Shown here in pieces: positions 28,415 through 37,942 of a stretch of 44,978 nucleotides of DNA. The stretch's first letter is position 1, and every line of letters starts with the position of its first letter. Position numbers and translations under genes: made by a program. Source of the DNA: Candidatus Paraprevotella stercoravium (lineage in GTDB: Bacteria; Bacteroidota; Bacteroidia; Bacteroidales; Bacteroidaceae); NCBI GenBank assembly GCA_944320795.1, contig CALUIU010000027.1:1-44978 (forward strand), written 5' to 3'. The notes under the pieces are model-generated. The model saw only the letters and a program-made list of their open reading frames with translations. It was not told where the DNA came from and searched no databases.

Positions 28415-28690
28415 TAAGGGACAAGCGAACCTAAAACGAGGCATAGCATTACAATAAGTACAAGCAATGTCCAAATCAATCAGGTATGCAACAAAATAGG
28501 CTTTAAGAACTTTTTCATTTCTTACGATTATTCCGCACAATGATGAACGTATCACTTTCAAGTCTGATGAGAAACCGGACAAAGAGTAAAATATCATTGC
28601 CACAATGATGGCAAAAGAAAGAATCCTTGATTGAAATCAACGTTTTCTTTTTTTTGCTCGTCAAAAAGAACAATAATATGGCTTTTTTCA

Positions 28691-28698
28691 TACATTTG
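28691..28698 (+). promoter_or_regulatory. Possible -7 element before the lipoprotein pair
   Basis: TACATTTG matches TAnnTTTG and lies 46 bases before the ATG at 28745. No good -33 box is seen. Confidence 0.4.
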
Positions 28699-28744
28699 TT
28701 TCGGAACACATGCTAAACCTAAACAAAAATCAAAAAAGCCGCTT

Positions 28745-29635
28745 ATGAAAAAAATTATTGTATATACGGTCCTAGGATGTATTCTTTGTAGTTGCCGAAT
28801 AATAGAAAAGGAACCTGTATTTCCCGATAAACCAAGCCGTGAAGCCTACGAAGGATTTATATGGGAGAAGATTGAGCAAAACGGATTGAAATTCTGGGCA
28901 CAAAAAAATGCCCAGATTCAAATACAGACCAACCCAGCTATCCCTGGTGCCAAAATTGTCTGGCAAGACTCCCCCAAAAGCAGCCGGATGGTTATGCGTT
29001 TATTTTATCTGCCCCACAAAAAAATTGAAGATCTGCTGGACATTCTGCCTTCAGACACCAGTTGGACTCAAGCTACCGAATGCCAATTTCAGGAGATCAC
29101 TTCACACCGTCCTGGAGTAAAAAGATATGTCCTGCATCCAACAGGAACGGATGGGGAAAAATATCTGATTAAAAGCAAAACAGAACCCATTCCCACAACT
29201 TGTAACGGTTGGGGCGTAGGAAACAGCGGAATCCGGTATTTTGAGATTCAATGCAATCACCCGGACTTGGCCCTATTTGTAGAAATCGGTCAGGATGCCC
29301 CACTCTTTGACGAAGAAAGTATTCTGATTACAGAATCGCAGTTACCTCCCCGCCAAACAATAAATTCGAAAAAAGTTAAAGGCATACTGACACTGGCTCA
29401 CGAAACCCGTTCCTTCCGCGACGAAAAGAATCAGAAAGAATATTGGATTCTAGATCAAACCGGACAACTGTATGAAAAATATGACAGTCTCACGCAAGGA
29501 ATCAAAAACGGAATACCAGTTGAAGCAGAACTATTTGTAAAAGATCAAGAAACAAACAAAGACGGATTTGCAGCCGACTATGCCGGCACATATCAAATAA
29601 TAAAAATCATCAACCTAAAAAAGAAAGAAAAATGA
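28745..29635 (+). CDS. Lipoprotein of unknown function (first of pair)
   Basis: A 296-residue lipoprotein with lipobox LCSC (C17; MKKIIVYTVLGCILCSC). An upstream TTG start at 28631 would place the signal peptide internally, so the ATG at 28745 is preferred. Hydrophilic and mixed alpha/beta with no motif I know. Segments such as WVGN... are absent; the visible ones are NPAIPGAKIVWQDSPKSS, CNGWGVGNSGIRYFEIQC and IKKVKG-type strands near the end. It overlaps the next lipoprotein gene by 4 bp. The C-terminal half resembles a small beta domain (LTLAHETRSFRDEKNQKEYW, AELFVKDQETNKDGF). Function unknown. Confidence 0.78.
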   Translation: MKKIIVYTVLGCILCSCRIIEKEPVFPDKPSREAYEGFIWEKIEQNGLKFWAQKNAQIQIQTNPAIPGAKIVWQDSPKSSRMVMRLFYLPHKKIEDLLDILPSDTSWTQATECQFQEITSHRPGVKRYVLHPTGTDGEKYLIKSKTEPIPTTCNGWGVGNSGIRYFEIQCNHPDLALFVEIGQDAPLFDEESILITESQLPPRQTINSKKVKGILTLAHETRSFRDEKNQKEYWILDQTGQLYEKYDSLTQGIKNGIPVEAELFVKDQETNKDGFAADYAGTYQIIKIINLKKKEK

Positions 29636-29985
29636 AAAACTTATTTTGGATCGGATTTTGTACGTTTACCGTTGTTTGCGGATTGAGTTCTTGTCAAAGC
29701 GAAGCGGAACTGACAGGTACCTGGCTGGAACCCGTACCCGGAATAGAGAATATGCAACAAGGATTCTGTCTAGAAAAAAACGGAAAGGCTTCATCTGTAA
29801 ACATGGCAACCCTACAATATCAGAGTTGGAAACAGGACGGAAAAAAGCTATTATTACAAGGAGTCAGTATAGGGAACGGTACCAGTTTCGAGTTTACAGA
29901 CACAATGAACATTGAGAAGATTACAGAAGACAGTCTGATTCTGAAACGGGGCAATTTTAGCTTAAAATATAAGAAACAAAAATAA
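29632..29985 (+). CDS. Small lipoprotein, lipocalin-like
   Basis: A 117-residue lipoprotein with lipobox LSSC (C21). The rest is beta-rich: LTGTWLEPVPGIENMQQGF, then LEKNGKASSVNMATLQYQSW, LLLQGVSIGNGTSFEFTDT and LILKRGNFSLKYKKQ. The GTW start and the strand pattern recall the lipocalin-like small lipoproteins of Bacteroides, but this is a weak match. Its ATGA overlap with the upstream lipoprotein shows they are made together. A hairpin follows 10 bases after the stop. Confidence 0.75.
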   Translation: MKNLFWIGFCTFTVVCGLSSCQSEAELTGTWLEPVPGIENMQQGFCLEKNGKASSVNMATLQYQSWKQDGKKLLLQGVSIGNGTSFEFTDTMNIEKITEDSLILKRGNFSLKYKKQK

Positions 29986-29995
29986 GTTTAAAGCA

Positions 29996-30036
29996 AACAG
30001 GAGCTGCGTCAGTCTAAAATTGATGCAGCTCCTGTT
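29996..30036 (+). terminator. Hairpin terminator after the lipoprotein pair
   Basis: The arms at 29996-30011 and 30021-30036 pair over 16 bp with one G-U pair in plus-strand RNA. The T run that follows is short, so it may be a weak intrinsic terminator or an RNA-stabilising end. Confidence 0.65.
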
Positions 30037-30578
30037 GTATGATAGAAATAACCTTATTTTACCAGAAAAATTCAAACTATTAATCACCACAACACAAACC
30101 CAAACAATCTTCATCATTTTACACCATCCTTAATAAACTATACACAAATATGCAGTAAACATAATATGCAGATATATCCATAATGTAATCATTTATTATT
30201 CTCATTTTACACATCCTCAAAGCAACACTTTTTTTCTTGCCTTAAAGAAAAAAACAATAATAATAAAATCACTATAAATTTTATAGTATATCACCTTGTA
30301 AATTTATGACTTTTTTTATAACTTGCCCAGGTTTTTCCGTAAGAAAGGTAGAATATTACTACATATTTTAATAATAAAATCTCGTATAGGGATAGCAATA
30401 TATCTAGCAAACAATTGATTTACAACAAAATAAACAAGCAATAAAATTATCATCTTTTATTTTAAAATTAAAACAACTTATAAACAAATATAGAAATCAT
30501 AACTTATAAGAATCTTGTTATAAAGAAAATAAACATAAGGAAAAGAATAATATTGTTTTATGTAATTATAAATTAGCC
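30037..30578. other. AT-rich gene-free region before the SusC/SusD locus
   Basis: About 540 bases without a credible gene on either strand, very A/T rich. It holds a direct repeat, CATTTTACACCATCCT (30115-30130) and CATTTTACACATCCT (30203-30217), differing by one inserted base. A weak promoter-like pair is TTG (30296-30298), then TAACTTGC at 30319-30326. Either a long leader for the downstream operon or regulator sites could lie here; nothing is proven. Confidence 0.5.
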
Positions 30579-31571
30579 ATGTTTAAAAAGATTTTTGTTT
30601 TCATGCTGCTTTCGGCATCATTAATGCCTCAAATGCAGGGAAAGGAAAAAGAAAAACACACGGTCATGTCGTGTGTAGTCAATAACTTCAAACGGGATAT
30701 GATTTATCTGGACTGTCCACAAACCCCAGTCATTCGTGGAGAGTTTCATCGCAATCCGGGCGAAGAACATCTTCTGACATTCAATACCGACAAACTGGTC
30801 AGTTTAAAACTCAATGGACAAGATTTGGAATTTTATCTTGAACCAGGCGACAGTCTACATGCTGATATTACTTATGGTGACAGACTGGCAGAAACTATCA
30901 TATTCAGTGGAACAAAACGTGCTGTAAGCCAAAATCAGTTTCTTTGGAAACTCTATCGCTACCGTCTGTCTATTCGTTTTAAGATCTCCCTCAACGCATG
31001 TCTCGTTCTTGACCACAAACCAGCAGATCGTATAGCTGCCACAAATAGTTTTGCTCAGGAAGCTCTCAAAATGCTGAAAGAAAATGAAAAAGAATACTCT
31101 ACTTCTTTCAAAAACTACGTTGAAGCTACTATCGAGGCTCTTTGCGGTGAGTCTAAAATATATTACCCGGACCTTTATGCAATGGCACGTCAGAAACCTA
31201 TCAACGAACAAGGTATCGGTGATTACTGGACATTGTTGAATGATTATCAGCCAAGAAGTGATGAGGCTTCATTGAGATGTATGCCTTATGTGGACTTTCT
31301 CATTAAATATATGGTATACCAAAAAGCCAAGAATTCTTCAGACCGTCAAGGTTTAGATCATTATCTTCCAAAAACTGTAGAAGATTCATATAAATTGGCT
31401 ACAGAAACCTTTAAAGGGGCACAATTGGATGCTGTTCTATTCCGGATCCTGACAGGATATATTGTTCAGGGAAAGAATCTGGAAGAGATCGACCCATGGA
31501 TTGCAGATTATAAACAAAAATACAACAAGGAAAAAGAATATGCTGATATTCTGGATCTTTTGATGCAATAA
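30579..31571 (+). CDS. Exported DUF4369-like protein without a thioredoxin domain
   Basis: A 330-residue exported protein (MFKKIFVFMLLSASLMPQMQG). The N-terminal half has the beta pattern of DUF4369-like domains (RDMIYLDCPQTPVIRG, then LEFYLEPGDSLHADITYGD). A helical region follows (NSFAQEALKMLKENEKEYST). TlpA-type proteins with this layout continue after such a helical part into a thioredoxin domain with WCxxC; this one stops at KEYADILDLLMQ. There is no CxxC motif. It is the first gene of the SusC-SusD locus, 81 bp before SusC, and probably periplasmic. It may bind the imported cargo or partner thioredoxins. The domain call is by eye. Confidence 0.75.
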   Translation: MFKKIFVFMLLSASLMPQMQGKEKEKHTVMSCVVNNFKRDMIYLDCPQTPVIRGEFHRNPGEEHLLTFNTDKLVSLKLNGQDLEFYLEPGDSLHADITYGDRLAETIIFSGTKRAVSQNQFLWKLYRYRLSIRFKISLNACLVLDHKPADRIAATNSFAQEALKMLKENEKEYSTSFKNYVEATIEALCGESKIYYPDLYAMARQKPINEQGIGDYWTLLNDYQPRSDEASLRCMPYVDFLIKYMVYQKAKNSSDRQGLDHYLPKTVEDSYKLATETFKGAQLDAVLFRILTGYIVQGKNLEEIDPWIADYKQKYNKEKEYADILDLLMQ

Positions 31572-31652
31572 TCGAATCTGCATAAAAGAAACAGTGCCCT
31601 TATAGCAATCAAAATTAATCAAGTACTTTTAACTTTTAAAAAGAACCAGCCC

Positions 31653-34600
31653 ATGAGGACTAAATCATTAAAAAGTCTGCATTTGGGACGTAGCATAGCC
31701 GTAACTTGCATGAGTGTCGCATTATTAGCTACGCCAACTCTAATTACTGCTCAGAACACACCGGAATCCCGAAAACTGGCATCAGAAAAAATCACTCTTC
31801 GTATCAGTGATGCCCCTCTTAGCTCCATTCTGAAACAGATGGAACAAAAGGCCGGTATCCGCATATCCATTTATGGTGCAATTCCAGGTATTAACCAGAA
31901 AACAACTCTTAATGCACGTAACCGTACCATTAAAAGCATTTTGGAAGAATTGCTTTCAAAACGCGGAGTCACCATTGTTTACGGTGACAATCGTAACATT
32001 AGCCTTTCCGTCCCTGAAGGTTCAGGAAGCAAGGAAGGCATGGTAAAAGTTGCCGGTATCGTCCGTGATGCAGAAACAGGTGAAACATTGATCGGAGCAA
32101 CAGTTACGATAACTGACGGTTCTGGAAACAGTACAGGAAAGGGATGTGTAACTGATCTTGAAGGTAAATATGTATTGGAACTTCCACGAAAATCATCTAT
32201 ACAAGTTTCTTATATGGGTTACAAACAGATCTCCATGCAGATTATGAAATCCCGTTCTAATCTGGATTTTGAACTGAAACCCAACTCTGTTGATATGGGT
32301 GATGTTGTGGTCACCGGTATCAGTAAAAGAAGCAAAAACAGTTTTACAGGTAATTTCGTAACAGTAGACGGAGCCGAACTGGTAAAACTATCTCCAGGAA
32401 ATATTCTGAAGGGTCTGCAATACTTTGATCCAAGTTTTAAGATTGTAGAAAACAATAATGCCGGTTCTGACCCGAACGCACAGCTGGATTTCCGAATTCG
32501 AGGTGATCAGGCTTTAGGATCCAATCGTGAATATTCCAGCATGGAATTAATGCTTGACAACGTATCCAGCCGTCCGAATGTACCGCTGTTCGTTCTTGAC
32601 GGATTCATTGTGCCCATCAGCCAGGTTCTGGAACTGGACCCGATGCGCGTAGAATCAATTACAATTTTGAAAGATGCGGCCGCTACAGCCGTTTATGGAT
32701 CCCGTGCAGCCAACGGAGTGGTCGTAGTTGAGACAAAAGTCGCTCCTGACGGTGCGCTTTCTATTAATTATTCTGGAGGTTTGACCTTGCAGACTCCGGA
32801 TCTTAGTGTATACAATCTGTGTAATGCTGAAGAAAAACTGCGTTTGGAAAAAATGGCAGGAATCTATGATCCTACCAACGCAGAACAGATGAACACCTAT
32901 AATAAATATTTACGCAATATTCAAGCGGGAGTAAACACTTATTGGCTGTCTCAACCTCTGCGCTCGGCCTTGCAACAGCGTCATTCATTGACAGCTGCCG
33001 GAGGTACCGAAGTATTCCGCTACTCATTGGGCGTTAACGCTTCTCTTACCCCTGGTGTTATGAAAGGTTCTTCCAATAACTCCAAAGGTGCCAATTTGAA
33101 CATGAGTTATCGTTTGGGTAAATGGAATGTAGGAGCAACAGTAACTGTAACAGACTCAAGAGGCGACAATTCACCTTACGGTTCTTTCAGCAGCTACAGT
33201 GATGCGAACCCTTATTACACCATCAGAGATGAAAATGGAGAAATCAGCAAGCTGTTGGACGACAAGAATATGGGAACAGGTAACGTTCGTCAGAGAATAC
33301 CCAATCCACTTTACGACGCACAGTTTGATCCAAAAGATTTCTCTACCAATTTGAATTTCTTCTCCGGATTGAATCTGGAATATGCCATTTTGGAAAACCT
33401 GCGCGTTACGGCCCAGTTATCTTATACCCGAGGAATGGCACGTTCTGAACGTTTCCGCCCGGCACAGCTTACAGATTTTGAGAATGTTCAGGACTTAACC
33501 CAAAAAGGTAGTTATACAAAATCTGTAGGTGAGCTAACTTCGTGGAGTACCAATGTGGGTATCAACTACAACAAAACCTGGAAAAAACACCTGATCAGTT
33601 TGTTCGGAAACTGGACAGCGAACGACGATACCAATAATTCCGTCAACCTGTCAGCAACCGGTTATCCGAATGAGAGCATGGATGACTTTATCTTCGGATT
33701 CAAAATGAATACCAATCCTTCGGGTAGTGAGGCTACTTCCCGTTCCATGGGATTCACGGGTCAGCTATCATATTCTTACGACAACCGTTATTCTGTTGAC
33801 GTAAATGTGCGCGGTGATATCTCTTCACAATTCTCCGACCATTCACTTCAACCATTCTGGTCAGTCGGTGCACGATGGAATGCACATCGTGAGAAATGGC
33901 TTGAGGGTATTATTCCAAACCTGACTTTCCGTGCATCATACGGTAAAACAGGAAGTCAGTCTTACAGCCCTTATCAGGCTATTGAATTCTATACATTCTC
34001 TTCAACCATGAAGCCTTACGAGTCATTTGGACTGCTCGGAGCCTTGTTGCAAGGATTACCGAATCCAAATCTGGGATGGGCAACAACGGATAATATCAGC
34101 GCCAGCGCAGACATGGGCTTCTGGAAAAACCGCATTAACCTCAGCTTGAGTTTCTATAACAACATTACAAGACAAATGTTGGTAGATTATGACCTGGCTC
34201 CTTCAACCGGTTTCACATCTCAGATGATCAATGCGGGTGAGATGCAAAATATAGGATTCGATCTCAGCCTGAATGTCATCGCCATTCAAAATTATAGAAA
34301 AGAGTTGTTCTGGACCATTGGTGCCAATGCAAACCACAACCGCAACCGTATCCGCAAAATCTCCAATGAACTGGAAAAGATGAACGCAGAAGCTTTGGCC
34401 TCTACCAGCGCTCCTATTCCAATCTATCAGGTTGGTCATTCTACGTCAACGCTCTACACGGTACGTTCTCTAGGTATTGATCCTGCAACGGGTCAAGAAG
34501 TATACCTGAAGCGTAATGGAGAGAAAACATTTACTTGGGATCCAACAGATAAAGTTCCTGTCGGAGATACCAATCCTAAAGTGAGCGGTTCTATCAATAC

Positions 34601-35039
34601 CTCACTGACTTGGCGTGACGCATACTGTACTTTGGCATTTACCTATAAATGGGGCGGTATTGCCTACAACTCAACATTGGTAGACAAGCTGGAGAATAGA
34701 AATGTGGCACTGAATGCAGACCGTCGTGCTCTGACACAACGATGGACAAAACCCGGTGATGTAACACGATACAAAAGATTATCAACTCTGGGAAGCAATA
34801 CTCCTCAAAGTACACGCTTTATCATGGATGACAATGAATTGGCATTCTCCAGTATCAACGTGGGATACCGTTTCCAGGACACTAAATACAAATTCCTCAG
34901 AGAATGCAGTATCCAGGCTCTGAATCTGGATCTCACAACCAATGATCTCGGACGTCTGTCAACTATAGCCATGGAACGTGGTTTGTCATATCCATTTGCA
35001 CGTTCATACACGCTAACATTATCAGTCGTCTTCAAATAA
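31653..35039 (+). CDS. SusC/RagA-family TonB-dependent transporter with STN domain
   Basis: An 1128-residue outer-membrane importer. After the signal peptide (LLATPTLITAQ) comes a STN domain at about 42-120 (ITLRISDAPLSSILKQMEQK). A carboxypeptidase-regulatory-like domain follows at about 131-205 (GIVRDAETGETLIGATVTIT). The TonB box-like segment is GDVVVTG at about residue 217. The plug (SKNSFTGNFVTVDGAELVKL to KDAAATAVYGSRAANGVVVV) and the barrel complete it, ending SVVFK. It opens with energy from TonB/ExbBD to move a ligand bound by SusD into the periplasm. The STN domain usually signals to an anti-sigma factor, but none is present in the window. SusD follows 40 bp later. Confidence 0.95.
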   Translation: MRTKSLKSLHLGRSIAVTCMSVALLATPTLITAQNTPESRKLASEKITLRISDAPLSSILKQMEQKAGIRISIYGAIPGINQKTTLNARNRTIKSILEELLSKRGVTIVYGDNRNISLSVPEGSGSKEGMVKVAGIVRDAETGETLIGATVTITDGSGNSTGKGCVTDLEGKYVLELPRKSSIQVSYMGYKQISMQIMKSRSNLDFELKPNSVDMGDVVVTGISKRSKNSFTGNFVTVDGAELVKLSPGNILKGLQYFDPSFKIVENNNAGSDPNAQLDFRIRGDQALGSNREYSSMELMLDNVSSRPNVPLFVLDGFIVPISQVLELDPMRVESITILKDAAATAVYGSRAANGVVVVETKVAPDGALSINYSGGLTLQTPDLSVYNLCNAEEKLRLEKMAGIYDPTNAEQMNTYNKYLRNIQAGVNTYWLSQPLRSALQQRHSLTAAGGTEVFRYSLGVNASLTPGVMKGSSNNSKGANLNMSYRLGKWNVGATVTVTDSRGDNSPYGSFSSYSDANPYYTIRDENGEISKLLDDKNMGTGNVRQRIPNPLYDAQFDPKDFSTNLNFFSGLNLEYAILENLRVTAQLSYTRGMARSERFRPAQLTDFENVQDLTQKGSYTKSVGELTSWSTNVGINYNKTWKKHLISLFGNWTANDDTNNSVNLSATGYPNESMDDFIFGFKMNTNPSGSEATSRSMGFTGQLSYSYDNRYSVDVNVRGDISSQFSDHSLQPFWSVGARWNAHREKWLEGIIPNLTFRASYGKTGSQSYSPYQAIEFYTFSSTMKPYESFGLLGALLQGLPNPNLGWATTDNISASADMGFWKNRINLSLSFYNNITRQMLVDYDLAPSTGFTSQMINAGEMQNIGFDLSLNVIAIQNYRKELFWTIGANANHNRNRIRKISNELEKMNAEALASTSAPIPIYQVGHSTSTLYTVRSLGIDPATGQEVYLKRNGEKTFTWDPTDKVPVGDTNPKVSGSINTSLTWRDAYCTLAFTYKWGGIAYNSTLVDKLENRNVALNADRRALTQRWTKPGDVTRYKRLSTLGSNTPQSTRFIMDDNELAFSSINVGYRFQDTKYKFLRECSIQALNLDLTTNDLGRLSTIAMERGLSYPFARSYTLTLSVVFK

Positions 35040-35079
35040 AATCTGATAAAATAAAAATTAATCGATTAAGATATAAAAT

Positions 35080-36510
35080 ATGAAACTCAAAAATTTCATT
35101 ACCCCAATATGCGGTTTGGCATTAACTTTGCTGACAACAACCTCTTGCAGTTGGTTTGATGTAAATCCGAAAACTGACGTAAAAGCCGAGGATTTGTTTT
35201 CAACACCTGATGGTTTTGAAAGTGCACTGGCCGGTATTTACGTTGCCTCAACCGGACGCCAGGCTTATGGTGAGAACTGGACTTTCGGCTTCATGGATAA
35301 ACTGACGCAAAGCTATGACAATATACCACAAGACGAAAGCGCGTCAACGATCTATAATTATACTCGGAACGGCGGCAGCAAGGATGTTCTGGCCACAATG
35401 TGGCAACAAAGTTATTTTCTGATCGCCAATGCCAACAATTTGCTGCGCTGGCTGGACAAACAAGGCGAATCGGTCATTACCAATACCGAGAAGAGACGCA
35501 TGATACGAGGAGAAGCATTAGCATGGAGAGCATACTTGCATTTTGACTTGCTACGTGCTTGGGGACCAATCTATAAAAAAGATCCAAAGGCAAAATCCAT
35601 TCCTTACCGTAAAGCAGCTGATAATAGTAAAAAACCATTGCTGCCTGCTGATTCTGTTGGAAATCTGATCTTGGCAGACATCGACTCCGCTCTTGTACAG
35701 ATGGAATACGAGCGTGATCAAAGTCTGGCGGGTAGCAGCCGACGCTTCCGTTTAAATTATTGGGCAATCATGGCTCTAAAAGCCCGAGTAAATCTTTATC
35801 TCGGCAATAAGGAAGAAGCTGCGCAATGTGCCCGTGAGGTAATTGACAACTCCGGGCTTTTCCTGGCAACGACCAACAACGGTGACCCGGCATTTACGAC
35901 AGAAACCTTATTTGGTATCAATATTTATCAGATGGATGAAAACTATTCAGACGCTTTTGCGCGCGGCCCGGAATTTGGCGACCACTACTATTTGCGCAGT
36001 AATAAGTTCGACCAAATATTTGACCGCAATGGTGAAGGTTTAAATGATATCCGCTGTCGTGATTATGCTTTCTATATTTACAGTGACCAGCAGGTAGCCA
36101 TTACCCGGAAATATCAGACCGCGGTGAATAACCTATACATGATACCTCTTATCCGGCTTCCTGAAATGTATTACATTCTGTGCGAAAGTCTTCCTTTAGA
36201 AGAATCTGCCCAGTACATTTCTCAGGTAATGGAATACCGTGGACTTCTTGGTTATCAAAACTTTACATCGGATCAAGCTCGCGAGGAAGCATTGGAAAAA
36301 GAGTATCGGAAAGAATTCTATGCAGAAGGACAATATTTCTTTTTCCTGAAAGCACACGGAATGGAAAATTTCATATTGCGCCCTACTGACATAGAAAAAA
36401 TGACAGAGACACAATATGTTTTCCCACTTCCTGATGCAGAAAAAGAATATGGTTGGACAGAGGAGGAGACCTCAGAAAACAATCCCTCTGAAGCTCCATC
36501 TGAAAACTAA
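35080..36510 (+). CDS. SusD/RagB-family surface lipoprotein
   Basis: A 476-residue lipoprotein with Cys at 23 (TTTSCSWFD). The fold starts with the standard block DVNPKTDVKAEDLFSTPDGF, then SALAGIYVASTG. The SusD core has TPR-like helices (RMIRGEALAWRAYLHFDLLR, MALKARVNLYLGNKEEAAQ) and the C-terminal block EEALEKEYRKEFYAEGQYFF. It sits on the SusC barrel as a lid that captures the ligand. The tail is acidic (GWTEEETSENNPSEAPSEN). It is placed directly after SusC and before a DUF4843 lipoprotein. Confidence 0.95.
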   Translation: MKLKNFITPICGLALTLLTTTSCSWFDVNPKTDVKAEDLFSTPDGFESALAGIYVASTGRQAYGENWTFGFMDKLTQSYDNIPQDESASTIYNYTRNGGSKDVLATMWQQSYFLIANANNLLRWLDKQGESVITNTEKRRMIRGEALAWRAYLHFDLLRAWGPIYKKDPKAKSIPYRKAADNSKKPLLPADSVGNLILADIDSALVQMEYERDQSLAGSSRRFRLNYWAIMALKARVNLYLGNKEEAAQCAREVIDNSGLFLATTNNGDPAFTTETLFGINIYQMDENYSDAFARGPEFGDHYYLRSNKFDQIFDRNGEGLNDIRCRDYAFYIYSDQQVAITRKYQTAVNNLYMIPLIRLPEMYYILCESLPLEESAQYISQVMEYRGLLGYQNFTSDQAREEALEKEYRKEFYAEGQYFFFLKAHGMENFILRPTDIEKMTETQYVFPLPDAEKEYGWTEEETSENNPSEAPSEN

Positions 36511-36575
36511 GATTTCGTTGTCTATAAAATGATACGAATAAAACATAATTCTATTACTATCCAAAAAGAATAAAA

Positions 36576-37913
36576 ATGAAAACAAAAAAATATATTCCAA
36601 TGCTATTGCTGGGTGTCGGGCTAACCGCTTGCGAACATCAGGAGCCTTTTTTGTTTGATGCTCAGAACAACGGAATATACTTCAATGAAGTATCATCCGG
36701 CTTCCAGAAAATCGTAAACTTCTCAGAACGGGTACTGGATGAAAACTGTACAGACACAACCATTCTTGTAAGTATCCGGGTCTTAGGACATCTCTCTGAT
36801 GCCGAACGCACCTTCACCGTGCAAATGGACACGCTAGAAGGTATAACCAGTCCTGAAGTCACTTTTCCGAGTCAATTTGTTATCCCGGCAGGAGCACACG
36901 AAATAGATTTCCCCGTTACCATAAAACGCCCGGCGGTCATGGATTCAACCTTTGCATTTAAACTTTTGTTGAATCAGGAAAACGGAAGTGATTTCGGTGC
37001 AGGAATAGCCGGACAGAATCAATTGAATGTATACGTAACAGAATCATACCAGAAATCAGGAGCCTGGCTTAGCCAATATTTTGGTGACTGGAGTGCTGAA
37101 AAACAGATATTCCTTTGTCGTTTAGCCGGCAATGCCAACCTAGAAGAGGCGCTGAGTAATCCGCAAACAGATCGTAATAATCTATCGGTTATGGCCGTTG
37201 ACTCTATCCGAAATTTTTATGCGACCCACCCGGGCGAAACGCTCCCATATAGCATGCCATTCTGCTATAAATCCGGAAAGTATGAAGAACTTGTTCCATA
37301 TACCCAACCATCATATTGGGGAGAAGAACAAACAAAATGGGTTGGTCCATATAACGCATATATTTTTGCATCTGTAAACAACGAAGCAGGAATCAATACT
37401 GCCAATGAACAGCAACTATGGAATAACATTGATGAAACCAAAGGAAACAGTTACAACAAGCGTGCAGTAGAGACCATGCTGTCCGTTTATAATACAGCCT
37501 CAACGAAAACGCCGAGAATTCCGGTCACCGAGCGCTTTGGTATTCCAATTATAGAGGGTGTCGCTTATTCTTATCAGAACTGTTTACCTTCTATTTGGAA
37601 TAAGGCACAAGGACTTTTGGCTCCTTATTATGGAAAATATGAAAATCCTATGCTACCAAAAGGAAGAAAAAAATATACTTTTATGCTGAATGCGCTCTAT
37701 CAGGCCAAAAAAGATTCAGACCCTAATTTTTGCCTGTATCTGATGTTCCCTATAATACAAAACGCCCAAGGCACATATATTTTAAGCGATGAAGCATTCG
37801 AAGGTACAGAATACGCCACAGCCACAGAGGCTTTACGTGACTTCAATCGAATCTTCCGTGAAGCAGATGTAAACAATGAATATGGATTTCCGGCAGGAGA
37901 TGAGATAGAATAA
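36576..37913 (+). CDS. DUF4843-family lipoprotein
   Basis: A 445-residue lipoprotein with lipobox LTAC (C19) and an N-terminal beta-sandwich-like region typical of DUF4843 (IYFNEVSSGFQKIVNFSERV, then the beta strands VTFPSQFVIPAGAHEIDFPV and TFAFKLLLNQENG). The C-terminal part, from about residue 160, contains the block SGAWLSQYFGDWSAEKQIFL, with helices and a long loop; its role is not known. DUF4843 proteins are common after SusD in Bacteroides loci and are believed to be surface-exposed parts of the importer complex. The gene lies 65 bp after SusD. Confidence 0.85.
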   Translation: MKTKKYIPMLLLGVGLTACEHQEPFLFDAQNNGIYFNEVSSGFQKIVNFSERVLDENCTDTTILVSIRVLGHLSDAERTFTVQMDTLEGITSPEVTFPSQFVIPAGAHEIDFPVTIKRPAVMDSTFAFKLLLNQENGSDFGAGIAGQNQLNVYVTESYQKSGAWLSQYFGDWSAEKQIFLCRLAGNANLEEALSNPQTDRNNLSVMAVDSIRNFYATHPGETLPYSMPFCYKSGKYEELVPYTQPSYWGEEQTKWVGPYNAYIFASVNNEAGINTANEQQLWNNIDETKGNSYNKRAVETMLSVYNTASTKTPRIPVTERFGIPIIEGVAYSYQNCLPSIWNKAQGLLAPYYGKYENPMLPKGRKKYTFMLNALYQAKKDSDPNFCLYLMFPIIQNAQGTYILSDEAFEGTEYATATEALRDFNRIFREADVNNEYGFPAGDEIE

Positions 37914-37942
37914 ACAGAATCCACAAATAATCCGTATAAAAG

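Noticed and set aside
28631-28744. TTG start giving a longer first lipoprotein
   Set aside because: It would bury the lipoprotein signal peptide inside the protein; the ATG at 28745 begins a clean signal peptide.
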